A stretch of DNA of 64,000 bases from Symbiodinium natans (taxonomy: Eukaryota > Sar > Dinophyceae > Suessiales > Symbiodiniaceae). A program made the translations under genes and the position numbers. Positions 36,001 through 47,100 of the stretch are shown one piece after another (the first letter of the stretch is position 1; each line of letters opens with the position of its first letter). The stretch is from contig CAJNDS010000824.1 in NCBI GenBank assembly GCA_905221605.1, positions 451,001 through 515,000 of the forward strand, written 5' to 3'. Below the pieces are notes generated by a model. That model made no database searches and was not told where the DNA came from. It saw only the letters and a list, made by a program, of their open reading frames with translations.

Positions 36001-37984
36001 TCTTGTTATGCTGTGATACTCATTTTGTATATTGCTTGTTGAGTGTCTGAGGGTTTTACGTTTTAAGGGTTCAGGGATGTTCTTTTGAGTTGTGTATGAC
36101 AGGTTGCGTTGCAGTTTTTTGTTTCAGAGCGGTTGCGCATATCGGTTTTCGCACAGGATTACCGACACGAGGCACTGGGGGGCTCATCTGTGCGAGCAAG
36201 AAGAATAGATGGCTTGGAACTCCACGAGGTATCGGGCAATCCCAAATACCCAATGCACCGCCACAGAATGTAAGTTATTGCTTCATCATGACTTGTGTCT
36301 TTGCCACGCGTTTGGGTACCCTAGACCTAAACCCCAAAACCCTAAACCCCAAACACTAAACGCTAAGCCCTTATCCCCAAACCCGACTCAAGACCCTAAA
36401 CCCTAAACTCTGAGCCTTAAGGGATAGGTACGTTCACCAAGATCCTCGTCACGACTCTCTCTCATTATACAGTCCCTTCAACAGAAACAGGTTGCGCAAG
36501 AGTCTAAGACTCTAGAATCCTGCGTGAGTAGGTAGAGGATACCACAGAAACACTTCATATCCCTAAACCCTAAACTCTTCTAGGTAGAGGATACCACGGA
36601 AACACTTTATAACCCTAAACCCCTCTTAAGAGCCCTGAACAGTGCCCCAGCAGCGAGGCCTCCGCGCAATCTTCGCCCTCTCGGCTCTGCCCATTTGCGC
36701 AAAGCGCGGGCTTCAGAAGGCCTCGCGCCCAGCATCAAACTCCGCCTAAGATGGCTAGGATGCCCAGTATTGCCCTTATTCCCTTTTTGTGCGGTCTAAG
36801 TTCCCTTATAAACCCCTGTTAACCTAGGAGCCTGCCCGGTTTAAGGTTTAGGGTTAGTTACAAAATGGGTAGTTATCCAAATTGGGGTCCCTTTATGGGT
36901 CCCCTTTACAGTCTTATGGGGCTTGACGGGAAAATAAAGTTTATAGAGTTCAGTCTCGGACTGCGACTTAAGTAATTATGTTGGAACTCTCAGCCCTACG
37001 TTCAGAGAACAGACCGTCAAATGCATAGTGGTCATCCTCGGCAAAGGCATCGTCCAGCCACTTACACAGGAAGCCGATTCCCTGCAACACGCGAGTTCTC
37101 CCTACACCCGATTTGCGTGTTTTTGCTTTGGGAGTTGCCTGTCCCTCAGGGGCATACTGCAGGAAACTTGGTACCGCCCAAATAAAGAGAGCTTAAGTTA
37201 GAAGCCTCTACATTAGAGCCTAAACTTTGGATGTTCCCCTGTATACTACAAGTCCTTAATAGGGATTATAGCACCCGCTATTAGAATCCCGATGAAGGAC
37301 TTATAAACCCTAAACCCTAAACCCTAAACCCTCAGTTCAGGGGCATTTAGCCTCAGGAGCTTGGGGCCATTGCAGACGTACTGCGCCAGGACACTGGGGT
37401 CTCGGTCAGGTCCTTGCAGACCAAATAATCTAACATTGGGACCATATGCCTATACAACTTTTCTTATTCTTATTATTCTTGATATTCCTATTAAGGTACT
37501 ATGAACCACAAACCCTTTCAGGTTCTCTTCGTCCTCAAAAATCTGCCGGCGGACAGAACGCAGGGGTAGTAGGTCAAAGGTGAATGAAGCCCAGTTGGGT
37601 TCCTACAAATTCCCTTGGCTAAGAAAGAAACCATATAAGCCCTAATCCTCCAAGCCTAAACCAAGCATCCCTAAGCCGAAACCCTCGGCCCAAAAAACTG
37701 CCCTGGCTTTGGGCCATACGCCTGACCACCGCCGCCGCTTCAGGACACGCGTGAGCGGGAGGCACTGAATGTGAATCTTGGCCATGTGAATTGGGTTTGA
37801 GCGTGTTCATGTATGGTTGCGGGTTGTAAGTCCTTTGGGGTCTTTGACAGGTGGAGGTTTTGGGGGGGATTCTCAGAGCTTTAGGGTCTAGGGCTTCGCA
37901 AGAACTATGCCTTGAAACCCTAAGTCGCCGCTTCAGACGCAGGGGAACCAAGCGCAGGCCATGCGGCAGTCGTTTCGGCTTTAA
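24003..37984 (+). CDS. SHxW / RIWC-domain protein (TIR/HET-like, function unknown), multi-exon; 5' part uncertain
   Basis: A protein of a type common in dinoflagellates and other protists, known to me by the ordered motifs FVSHxWxEP, WVCAYA, LVLDxxATPFRRIWC and ASxxxDxVRILNTI. Exons that carry them: 30001-30164 (KWFVSHAWSEPV; a small intron 30030-30111 may be removed), 30488-30547 (CLEQHGRLRDLED), 31251-about 31281 (DAWWVCAYAARR), 32633-32664 plus 32897-33004 (join gives LVLDQDATPFRRIWCCFEQ), about 33930-33984, 34692-34755 plus 35676-35763 (join gives ASKAIDK then VRILNTICKR), 36658-36719, 37357-37389 and 37943-37984 (stop TAA 37982-37984). The last four join in phase. Upstream exons 24003-24064 and 24261-24355 join in phase from an ATG; 25147-25207, 25737-25799, 27331-27372, 28213-28248 and 29111-29170 are likely but not phase-proved. 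One exon between 31281 and 32633 and one near 33.0-33.9 kb seem missing. The SHxW and RIWC motifs recall the SHRW/AWCxxE pattern of TIR- and HET-like proteins; signalling is a guess. Confidence 0.6.
24530..24609. repeat. Introner-like element, family C (C7)
   Basis: Starts GGGGGTTTGCGACATTAAGGGTCCCC and ends ACAATGAGGACCCC; the right terminus is degenerate. Confidence 0.55.
24645..24695 (+). repeat. CCCTAAA array (7 units)
   Basis: Perfect heptamers after a poly-C run, directly right of C7. Confidence 0.95.
26427..26478 (+). repeat. TTTAGGG array (7 units)
   Basis: Perfect heptamers. Confidence 0.95.
26616..26713. repeat. Introner-like element, family A, core inverted (A3)
   Basis: Both termini are typical (CCCTAAGGGTCCATGTACC and GGTACATGGACCCTTAGGG), but the core reads CTTGGGCCCCCAAGTCCCTA...AGGCCTAAGTATTCCC, the reverse complement of the usual order. 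Since the termini are palindromic partners, the whole element is simply in the other orientation relative to the gene. Confidence 0.85.
29638..29706. repeat. Family A element, left end missing (A4)
   Basis: Has the core GCCTTAAAGCACTTCC...GGTGCCCAAGTATACAGTAGTAACGTACAT, but the left terminus is lost and the right one is degenerate. Confidence 0.6.
30859..30963. repeat. Introner-like element, family A (A5)
   Basis: Full-length: CCCTAAGGGACCATGTACC to AAGGTGCATGGACCCTTAGGG. Lies in the intron between the CLEQHG and WVCAYA exons of the SHxW gene and is preceded by TTTAGGG words. Confidence 0.85.
31958..32067. repeat. Introner-like element, family A (A6)
   Basis: AAAAGGTCCATGTACCTAAATA...ATAAGGTACGTGGACCCTTAGGG; the first bases of the left end are altered. 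Confidence 0.8.
32388..32422. repeat. Family A terminal palindrome, core deleted
   Basis: TAAGGGTCCACGTAGTGGAATAAGTGGACCCTGAGG: the two family A ends brought together with almost no core, like a hairpin-mediated deletion product. Confidence 0.5.
32805..32872 (+). repeat. GA microsatellite
   Basis: Long GAGAGA tract in the 233-base intron between the LVLDQDAT and PFRRIWC exons. Translating through it gives Glu-Arg repeats, which are not protein. Confidence 0.9.
34265..34350. repeat. Introner-like element, family D (D5)
   Basis: GGAACTGGGTACCCTATATAGTCCC at the left and GATACCTATACTTCCCTAATATCC at the right. Confidence 0.6.
35177..35282. repeat. Introner-like element, family A (A7)
   Basis: CTAAGGGTCCATGTACCTTATGATCATG...CTAAATAGGTACATGGACCCTCAGGG; like A3 it is in the opposite orientation by its core. 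Confidence 0.85.
35561..35695 (+). repeat. 27-bp duplication flanking a CCCTAAA tract at an exon start
   Basis: TGTGAAGGTG[A/C]GGATCCTGAACACCAT occurs at 35561-35587 and 35669-35695 with one mismatch; 81 bases of CCCTAAA-type sequence lie between. The second copy holds the acceptor GAAG/G and first eight codons of the VRILNTI exon (35676-35763). The first copy is followed at once by a stop and is dead. Confidence 0.9.
35774..35947 (+). repeat. Mixed TTTAGGG / TTTTGGG / TTTTAGGG array
   Basis: About 24 units: an inner block of TTTTGGG, then TTTAGGG, then TTTTAGGG. It begins ten bases after the donor of the exon ending at 35763. Confidence 0.9.
36530..36620 (+). repeat. Direct duplication separated by a CCCTAAA tract
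   Basis: TAGGTAGAGGATACCAC[A/G]GAAACACTT, then A/T-rich bases and CCCTAAACCC, occurs twice (from about 36530 and 36582). The heptamer words follow each copy. Confidence 0.85.
37229..37307. repeat. Introner-like element, family B, right end short (B3)
   Basis: GGATGTTCCCCTGTATACTACAAGTCCTTAATAGGG...CCCGATGAAGGACTTATAA; the final GGGGGAACATCCC is replaced by CCCTAAA units. Lies 50 bases before exon 37357. Confidence 0.7.
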
Positions 37985-38168
37985 GATTTGGTCCACAATC
38001 TTCTGAATCACGCCTTGTGACTTCGCGTGCTGAGTCAACCTTGTCACGCAGCACGAATACCTCCCAAGATCTCGCAAGTCACAAGAGCCCTATACAAACG
38101 CTCTTGGACTCAGATGACAACCCTCTTGGACTCAGATCCAGCAAAATACCCAGAGTGCCACTCGCCCC
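37985..38168 (+). promoter_or_regulatory. Short gap between tandem genes
   Basis: Only 184 bases separate the stop of the SHxW gene from the ATG of the glycosyltransferase gene. It holds a 16-base direct repeat (CCTCTTGGACTCAGAT type, ending at 38117 and 38138) and several AG sites; CAG at 38139 or 38143 could serve as a spliced-leader acceptor. No TATA-like box is seen. The regulatory role is inference from position only. Confidence 0.35.
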
Positions 38169-41100
38169 ATGGAGCGCGTTCTGCTGATCTCCCTGGGCTC
38201 CCGCGGGGACATGGAGCCCTTCCTAGCCCTGGGCGAGGAGCTGCAAATGGCTGGGCTTCTTGGCCCAGTATGAAGACCAGATACCCGAAGCTTTTGCAAG
38301 AGCCGCCAAAACGGGCAGGCATCCCGGTGCTTCTCTCACTCTTCTTGTGCTCCAAAAAAAGTGGCGGCCGGCTCATGGCCAGGAGTCAGGTAACCTTACT
38401 TAGGAATCCAAGTCCCTTCTGCTAACAGTCCTTCATAGGGAGTTTCTTTTAGGTACTATCATGCCGATGAAGGACTGTACTAGTATAAGGGGGAACATCC
38501 CTAAACCCTAAACCCTATACCCTAAACCCGAAGCCCTCAGTTGACGCCGAGGCACGCCGTGGCCTTCTGCATGCCGGCGCAGTTTGAGGGCCTGGCCACA
38601 GAGGTCAGCCAGACCTTCTACGCCATGGACAAGGCTCTCCAGGGAGAATTTGTGGGATCGCCCTAAACCCTGAACTGTTGAGCAGATCTTCGGGTTTAGG
38701 GTTTAGGGTTTAGTGTTTAGGAGGTTGTTGAGGTTGTCAGTACTCACAGCTTGGGAGGTTCCCCCTTATACTAACACAGTTCTTAATCGGGATGATCGTA
38801 CCCCCTATTATTATCCCTTTGAAGGAACATCCCAGCTCACAGACATAGAATCAGGGACCAAGTTAGACCCAACCCATCCTTGAAGAGAAATGTCCTGAGC
38901 TCGCAGTAGACTTCAGGGGGTGAAGAGCTATAAGGGCTTCGGGAAGCTTAAATGGGAGTTTACGATGATGAGGGACCCCTACGTACTACAGCTCCCCAAA
39001 TAGTAGGGTCCCCTTTTCATAGTAAGGTACCCCTGATGTCGTAAGCCCCCGAAGCCTGAACCCCCGAAGCCCTAACCCCTTTGCCCTAAAGGCTTACTTG
39101 GAGCTGGTCGAGAACGACGACGTCAGAAGGAGCATCCGGAGACCCCAGACCTTAAACTCAAACCCTTATCTGTTCCAGCCTCCTTCACTGAGCATCCTAG
39201 CTTACCCGAAACCCTAAACCCTAAACCCTAAACAGCCCAAACCCCCTGGAGCCCCTAATTAAACCCTTTAACCCCAGAGTTCCGCATAGTTCCAGGGTCA
39301 TCGGCCAAGTGGGATCGGCCTTTTCGAGGCTAAGGGCGAGCATTCGGCTGCTGCATCTCAGACTGCCATAGCTGGCACGGTGTAGGTGTGTAGGTTTAGG
39401 GTTTAGGGTTTCAGGATTTGGGGGTTTCCGAAATTAGGGGTACCTTCTTGGGGTCCTTATTGTAAGGGGAACCTACTATTTGGGGGACGCATTTAGGGGG
39501 TCCTCAATTTTCGTAAACCCCTGTTTTGGTTTAGGGTTTAGGGGTTTAAGGCAAGGAGGGTGTTAGGGTTCACAGGGTTTAAGAAGGTGGGAGACTCAGT
39601 CGCTTCAGACGCAGCTCGTCCGCGACCAGCGAGCGGCCGTCGACCAATTTCGGCCCGACCTCATCGTCTTCCATGGCAAGCGCCTAGGAGAGTCGGGGGT
39701 CTTATGGGGTTTACGGTATCCGGCCACCGAAAGCCTAAACTGAACCCGACACCCCTAAATCTCACATCCCTAAGTCCTATGAACTTTAAACTCTACAAGC
39801 TCTGAACCCTAGGCCCCATAAGCCTCACAAGCCCCATTGTCTTGCACCCTACAAGCGCCAAACCCTCGTGGCAGACCCATCTAGGACTCGGGGGGGACTC
39901 CAGTGGCGGGTTGTAGTTCCGTATTCGTTTAGGGTTTAGGGTTTAGGGTTTAGGGTTTAGGGTTTATAGGGTTTAGGGTTTAGGGTTTAGGATAGGCAAT
40001 TGCAGTCTTGTAGTAATTTTACCCACAAGGCGCCAGGTGTGCCGTCAGACGCGGCTGTCACTGATTTGGTGTGGGGGGGGGGGGGGGGGCAGACCGCTTT
40101 TTATGCCTTCAAATTAAATTCCTTTTTTTCGGTTTTGAAAGCCTCCAAGTTCTGCAACTTCATCGGCTGCGTTGGGTTAGACACACCCGCCCAAAGGCCG
40201 TCGCTTCCCATTCTTCAAGACATGTTTTTGAGACCCGAAAGGGGAAAACCTGTTCAAACAGCCACCAATGATTTAGGGAGCCAGCTCATAGAATAAAAAT
40301 GCAACAATATTAATTAATGCAAAAAAAGGTATTAAAAAAAAAAAAAAAAAAAAAAGGTTGGCAGTTTTGTCCGCATGCCCCTTCACCACCTCGGTGGCGT
40401 CATGATTACGTTGAAATGCCCAAGCAGCTTTCGAACCCGAAGCTTCTGGGACGTAACGGCAGCGAGCCAGCAAACACACCCAAACGGCAGCAACTTCCCC
40501 ATTGTCTAAACCCAACCCAAGGAGCCCAGTAACCCATATATCAGGAACCATTCTGGTAACCAGCCTCCGAGGCAACTGGCTCGGAAGACCCTCATTTCAG
40601 GAACTGGTTCCGAACAGGGGTCCTGGAACCATTCCTGGCCATTGAAAGCCGGGTTTATCAATGTTCATCACGGACTAAGCAGGAAATGCAGCGCTAACCA
40701 AGAAACTTATAGGCAGCAAGCAGTTCGGGCGTTGATGCTCAAAGCTTTTCGGGCTGGGGTGTAGAGAGATGTCTGATTTACTAGGGTGTAGGGTTGGCTC
40801 TTAGGGGTCTGGTGCGCGGGGATGCACAGATTTCGCCCCCTCCCCCAGCAATTCTGGCTTCATTGAGAGAGACAGTCTTCCAAATAGCACTGCAAGCTTT
40901 CATCGGGTTATTCCCACTACCAGTGCAGAACTAATACACAGAAACACCATCCCCGCCCCGACTCCACTTCAAGCCTCGACTGACCATTCTGAACGCGAAA
41001 AAACAAAAGGGCTTATAGGGTTGCAAGTTGAGGGGATTCGGGATTGTAAGATTTTAGGCGAGAGCTTAAGGGTTTGGCGGTCATGGATCTTAGTGTTGGG

Positions 41101-44100
41101 TGTGGGGTTTAAGGCCTTGGGGTTTAGGGTTGGAAGGGTTTGTTTCCTTTGGTCTCCTGCGCATGGAACCTCGTAGTTTCGGCCCCCACACATACTCACC
41201 TACACCATAAGACCCCCTGCATCTTTAAAGGATTCTCTGCTGAAGCCCAATCCTCTTTTCCAGCCGGCCCGCCCCAAGCTCCCTTTGCCAAAATTCTCCT
41301 AATCAGGCCCGGAACCGTAGAAATCGGACCCGGAACCGTAGAAATCGGGCCCGGAACCGTAGAAAATGGGCCCGGAACCGTAGAAACGGGGCTCAGAACC
41401 GTAGGAATTGTCCCGAAGCATAATGCATCCCCAAATTTCCCAACTTTCACAAATTTGCGCGGAAAGCCTGGCAGTTTTGTAGGAATCGTGTTGCAGCGAG
41501 AGCCGCGCATGTCGCAGCAAACCGAAAGCACAGGCCACCAAACGAGAAACCGAGGAAAAGGCGAACACGTCACCAGTAATTTAAGTTTGCTCTCAATTGT
41601 ACAAGCCCAAACCGCCCAACAAAGTCTAGCATTGCTAAAAAGCTGCCAACTCGTGGCCCTTCGGCTTCAGTGCAGTCATGCATGTTTGTGTTTTTCAAGA
41701 AAAGCTATAGGTTTCGGGCCCAGGGTTGGTTTCGGGCTGAAGGTTAAAAAGGTTCGAGATTCGAGGTTAAGGGTTTAAAGGCTGAAAACTGGTTGAAAGA
41801 TTTCAGTAGTTTCTACGGGTATATGATGCCACATACGTAGGAAGCTGGAGAACACCCGAACCCAGCAACACCTGACTTCTCGGGTTTCCCTTAGAGCTTG
41901 CAATGTTCGTGGCAAGGTTTCTGCTGAATATAATCCAAGCTTTCTGGGCTTCTTGTTGTTTGTCGGCGCGAGAAGATGCCATCTTGCGATTTTGAGCTGC
42001 GCAGTCCCTTTTCAAGATGAAATACCTGTGGATCTGTAGCATATGTTGGCCCTTGCACCTTGGCTATCAAACGCCAAAGCCCTTTATGGTTCCAAGAAAG
42101 TTTTGGTGTCCCAAAAATGTGGCAACCAGCCCCAGTTCCTGAAAAAATTGGGCCTTGGCCCCCAAGGGCCAGCCTCACAGGTCCTTGGGCAATATCCGAG
42201 AGGCATATCTGGATGAACGTCAGCAAGGTCAGCGTACTGCAGATTTGTCCGGCCGGTCAGAACTTGGAGTTGTGAGTATGTGATGCTTGCTGTTCAAGGA
42301 GAGCGGGGTTTCGATGATAGGTGAGCACTAGGCTCTTGCGCACTGCCGCTGGATTTCATCCCGCTGGGTTCCATCCAAGAAGAAGATGAACAAGAGTGGG
42401 TGGCCCAGTGTTTTCATGATGCCAATCGTCTGCAAGGTTCTCCCTACAGATCCTCGATCCTGCTTTACTTGTTGAGTTCTCTCCTGAGTGTGCGGGGCCA
42501 TGTTTCAATGTGGAAATGAGGGCAGATGGCTCACGCACCGGACTTTTGAAAGGGCGCGCGCGTGCGAGCTGGTGCACGCGCGCGCTTTGAAATTGAACCT
42601 GCAGGCCAGCTTTATGTGGGATTGCCGAGGGCGAAGTTGATGTCGATGTAGGATGAGCGACAGAAAAGGCTAGTTTGACTATAACCAAGTTTGGCGCGGG
42701 GCGTTGGGTTTCCTGAGGTTCACCTGTGTTGTCACCGTAGTACACTGCAGGCAGCCGCTGTCGGTCAGTGAGTGTGAGGAGGATGTTTCCGTTTTGTGTC
42801 TTTGATTGTTCCCATTGTTTTTTGTTTCTTCTTTGCCTTGAAATAACAGCGCGATGAGGGAATAAGCGGGATGATGTATGAACGAAAGACAGAAGCAAGG
42901 AAGGGAAAGAACCCTAGAACGACAATCACGAACGAAGCCCAGAATAGGCTAGGACAGAAAGAGCGAACCTGCAAACATCACGAAATCAATATTATTCAAC
43001 GCAGAGATCATGCACACGTGGTGTAGCAAGAAATGTCCAATGATGCCAGCGCAAAATCAAGTCAGTCAAGAGCCGATGCAAGGTGCCATCAGCAGAAGGT
43101 CAGGCATGACGCTATACCCCCTTCGCTCTCCCCCCTTCCATCGTGCCCGTGTGCTTGTGTCGCCCCCTGCCCGTGCCCCAGTTCAAGAGAGGCGGGGGTT
43201 TCCAAGTTTGTGGAAGTTGCTTCTTATTTTTTGTCTTGCCAGTAGCGTGTCTTTGGTTCAACCGCTGGAGGGACTTGCGCCTTCCATGTTGACCTTTTTG
43301 GGGTGCCTGTTGTGGCCACCGTTAATTACTCGACCCAGAACCTAGGGTTTCTTGACAACCATGACTGGTTGGCAAACCCTAGGAATCGAGTCGTTGTGCA
43401 GCTGTGACCTCTCCTTCTGGAGCTACCTAGCTGACCTTAATGGCTTAATGCTCATATTCGCAGAGTGACTGACCTGGCATCTGTTGTGCTCTTCTGAAAG
43501 ACAAGACAGACGTTTTTGCTTTGCTGGTAGGAAGCCATGCGACGAAGTTGCTCTTGTTTCTTGCTCCTTCAGAACAAGCTTTTGCAAGCCTCCTCTTTTG
43601 CTCAAGCCATAGCTTCGCGGGTTGTCACGCTCTGAAGGCCAGTGCCACAGCGTCAGATTCAAATTCTACAGGAGTGTTCAGTCTTCGACAGTTCGGAGTC
43701 TGGTGGCAAGGTCAATGGCTCCTAAAAGGCGAGCTCAGCAGGCACGGCGGCCAAGTTTTCCAGCAGTGTGTGTGCGCGTTGTGTATGAAGTGTGTGTTCA
43801 GCTACCTCCGAAATAAGGGTTCGGAGCCACAGCTGGTTTTGGTACGGTCTGTGTGGGCCCCCTCGGTGTGAGCTACGTCTTAGACATTACGTCTAGACAT
43901 GTGTTCTCTCAACGCATCTGGATATTTTATGTTGTCTTTGCGTCGGTCCTGCTTCTGTTCTTATGCGCAGGGTTGCTCAAGTGCAGCTGGCTCAGATCTG
44001 GAAAGTCAGTTCAGGTAGCGTGCGTCGGTTTTCTTGTCTTGCTGGTCCGGTTGCTCGGTTGCTTGTTTGGTGGGTTGGTCTCGGGTTTCGTTGGTTGCTA

Positions 44101-47100
44101 GCTGGTTGCTGGTTAAATGCCAGGTCGCGCGTGCAAAGATTTTGTGTTCGCGCTGTCTCTCGGTGTACAGCCCCTGCTGCTGTTCACGCGGCGTCATGCC
44201 ACAACGGTCCCTGGTGCCGGACAGTGCTCTTGCGGAGCTGTCAGAAATGAGACGACGTCTTCGCAACCTGCGAAGGCGAAAGGCAAGAGTGTGCTTTGAG
44301 TGTGCTTGCAAAGGGCCCGCCGCATTTGTCGGGCCAGCGTGCAGACCAAACAGCCGATGCTGGTGCCCGAAGATCAAAATCTGCAGACTTGAGTGCTTTT
44401 TGGATCAAAGCATAAAAACACCGTAAAAAACAATGTTTACAGCGCGCGCACACACATGAGGCAGGCAACCATGTTCTTATATGCCTGACGGCAAACGTGG
44501 TGTGTAACAACACCCGAAGAACATCAGAAACACTTCACCATCTCGACATGCCTCCCGTACCACAAAAGCCAATAGAAAAAATCGCGACGGCAAAGGCAGC
44601 GTCCTGTGCGTGATTTTGCATGAGTACAGTGTTCGTATGCGCGGTAGTATTCGTGTCAGTATGAGTATGATGGTGTTATTGTCATTGTTACTGTTGCTTT
44701 TGGTCTTCTTACGCGTTGTTCTCAACTTCGTTTATTCTTCTTATTATTGTCCATGTTAACTTGTTAATCTTATTAGAATTGTCATGGTTTCCTCTTCGCT
44801 GTAGTTACTATCCCACAGCCCAAACCTTAATCAACCTTATTCAAACTAGACACCTCAAAAATCCCGAAACGTATACTCTAAACCTTATGAGCCCTAAACT
44901 CCATAATCCCTATAAACCCAACACCCCAGTTCCCGAGGTGCGTCTATCCCATCCTCGCGGCCCTGGCGCACGGCCAGCGGGTGAAGATGCTGTGCCCAGT
45001 CCCATGCATGCCCTTGGGCTTCTGAGAAATTAGGGTTTCAGGGTTCAGGGTTCAAGTTTTAGGGTGTAGGGTTTAGGGTTTAGGGTTTAGGGTTTAGGGT
45101 TTAGGGTTTAGGGTTTAGGGTTTAGGGTTTAGGGTTTAGGGTTTAGGGCCCCTAAGCCCTCAACACCCTCGGTCGCCTGAGAAACTCTGAAGATAAGTCT
45201 GATAAAGCGCTGAACCTAAACCTATGGCCTTGTTTGGGGGAATATGATCACTTACAACGTCCCAGGTTCCTTACAATAAGCCCTGAAGCGGTTTAGGGTT
45301 TGGGGCTGATAGGGTTTATAACCCTGAACCAGCCCTAAACCCTGGAACCCTAAACCCTAAGCCCTATCACCCTTAACCCTAAACTTTTCACCCTAAACCC
45401 TAAACCCTACGCCCTGAACCCTAAACCAAACGCTGAAGCGAGGATCCACGCTGTGGACTACGAGCCCAATGTCGGCTTCGGAGACCCTGGCTCTCAGTGG
45501 TGGAATCGCCTCTAGTCTGTTCGTTTAGGTAGGGTTTAAAGTTTAGGGTTTAGGCTTTGGGGTTTGGCGTTTAGGGTTTAGGATTTAGGGTGTATAGGTA
45601 TAGGGTTCAGGGTGTAGAGTTTAGGGTTCAGGGTTTTGCTTTTAGTCCCATTATAGTGTCTTTTTTTCGAACTGGGACAGTCCAGTCGAATCATAGATAT
45701 GTCTTGAAGACTTCCAAAAACAGTCAAGGCCTGACGTACTACATCGCCAACAGGGTGTACAGCAAGTGCCCTGCCCATTTGCGGTTTAGGGTGCCGAGGG
45801 CATTTGGGTTCTTTATGCTTGGCTTTTAGGGCTCTACTGCTGATTTCATGCTGCTTGGGGCTTCAGTGCTCTAGGGCGGTACTATGGGGTTTAGGCCTTG
45901 TGGGGTTTTAGGGGTCAAGGCTTTTGGCACGGCTTAAACGTGCGTGAGAAGGTTGATGAGCCTCTGGCTGCCAGACTTAGAGGACTCCAGGGTTAACGGT
46001 GTCTGTCGTCTACCAAAAAGTTGACAACTCAAGGGATTAAGGGTTTAGGTCCGTATAAACCCTATAGAATCTCTGAACCGCCCTAAACCCTAAACCCTAA
46101 ACCCTAAACCCTTGAGGTGTATCCTGGGCCTGCCGAAGGAGGAGTTTCAGCTGCACGATGTGGACTACGCGCGCATCAACGCTGCTGAGCTAACCTTCAG
46201 GGTCACCTACATTGGCAGAGGGTCGGCCTAGGCTGTATGTTGTATGTGTATTTGTAAGGATGTGTATATATAAACGGACAGTTCTCTGAACTATTGTCCC
46301 TTTGGGGGACCCTGTGTTTAAGGGAAATTCGAGAACTGACCATGGGGCTTATCAAGTTGGAGCTCATGCATTTCTTGGCTGCCGGTGAGACGAGGCCTTC
46401 ATGCTTGAAGAGATGCCCGTGGAGTACGCGATAAGCGCGCGGCTCTTCCCGAGGCCAGATTGTCGTTGCCCTATTTGGGAACCGGATCCTTGAAGAGACG
46501 GTAAAACTACCCTCAGAGAGTTTAGGGTTTAGGGTTTAGGTTTAGGGTTTAGGGTTTTGATGAAGGAACCATATACGCGCCTCAACTTCAGCCCAAGCCC
46601 GAATTACAGGCCCATCCTAAGACCCTAAGACCCTAAGCTCCAGAGGTGCCTGAGCCCCTCAGTCGTTTAAGCAAGCTTCTAGGCCATCCTCCTGGCCGGC
46701 TCACGCGACGATCACGGAGTTCCGCGAGCGCGACAAGGCGAAGCACTGGACGGCGCCCCCAGATCTGCTGCAGTTCCTGTCCGACTACCCAGACCCGCTC
46801 TACGTGGGTTTCGGGAGCTGAAGATATCCCTGTAACCCCGAGTACCTACTACAGTTAGTAGTCCCCTTAAGGGCATAAGAATGTAGGTAATTGGGGTTAC
46901 AGGTCAGTGGTACTCTACTAGCGTTTTTAGAGGTTTCCTTATACTGACCCCATATCCTTTTATTGTTTCACTTGGTAATGCAGGAGCATGGTAAATGAGA
47001 AGCCTGACGAAGTTGGCCAGATAATCCTGGATGTTTCTTGTGAGATGAACCTTCCTGTGCTGCTGAACGCCGGCTGGGGAGGCATTCGGGTCTCGGATGG

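Larger units (their letters stand above)
39995..44855. other. Heptamer-free island inside intron 4 (likely insertion)
   Basis: Almost 4.9 kb without CCCTAAA/TTTAGGG arrays or introner elements, unlike all sequence on both sides. It lies inside an intron of the glycosyltransferase gene. Contents: a G-run at 40072-40089, a poly-A tract at 40332-40354, a 21-bp tandem repeat at 41308-41412, an alternating-CG tract at 42547-42588 and several moderate frames on both strands that match no family I know. Most simply, a large mobile element or a foreign segment inserted late. Confidence 0.5.

Noticed and set aside
41140-41778. 212-residue protein with PGTVEIG repeats
   Set aside because: Both strands are open across the repeat, the rest has no recognisable domain, and the frame is explained by the 21-bp repeat; kept only as a repeat.
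42356-42898. 180-residue reverse-strand frame
   Set aside because: Low-complexity Ser/Pro/Gln composition, no family, no splice-type flanks, overlaps a CG hairpin.
43853-44101. Membrane protein (Leu/Val-rich frame)
   Set aside because: Short, overlaps other open frames on both strands, and has no start context or homolog I can name.
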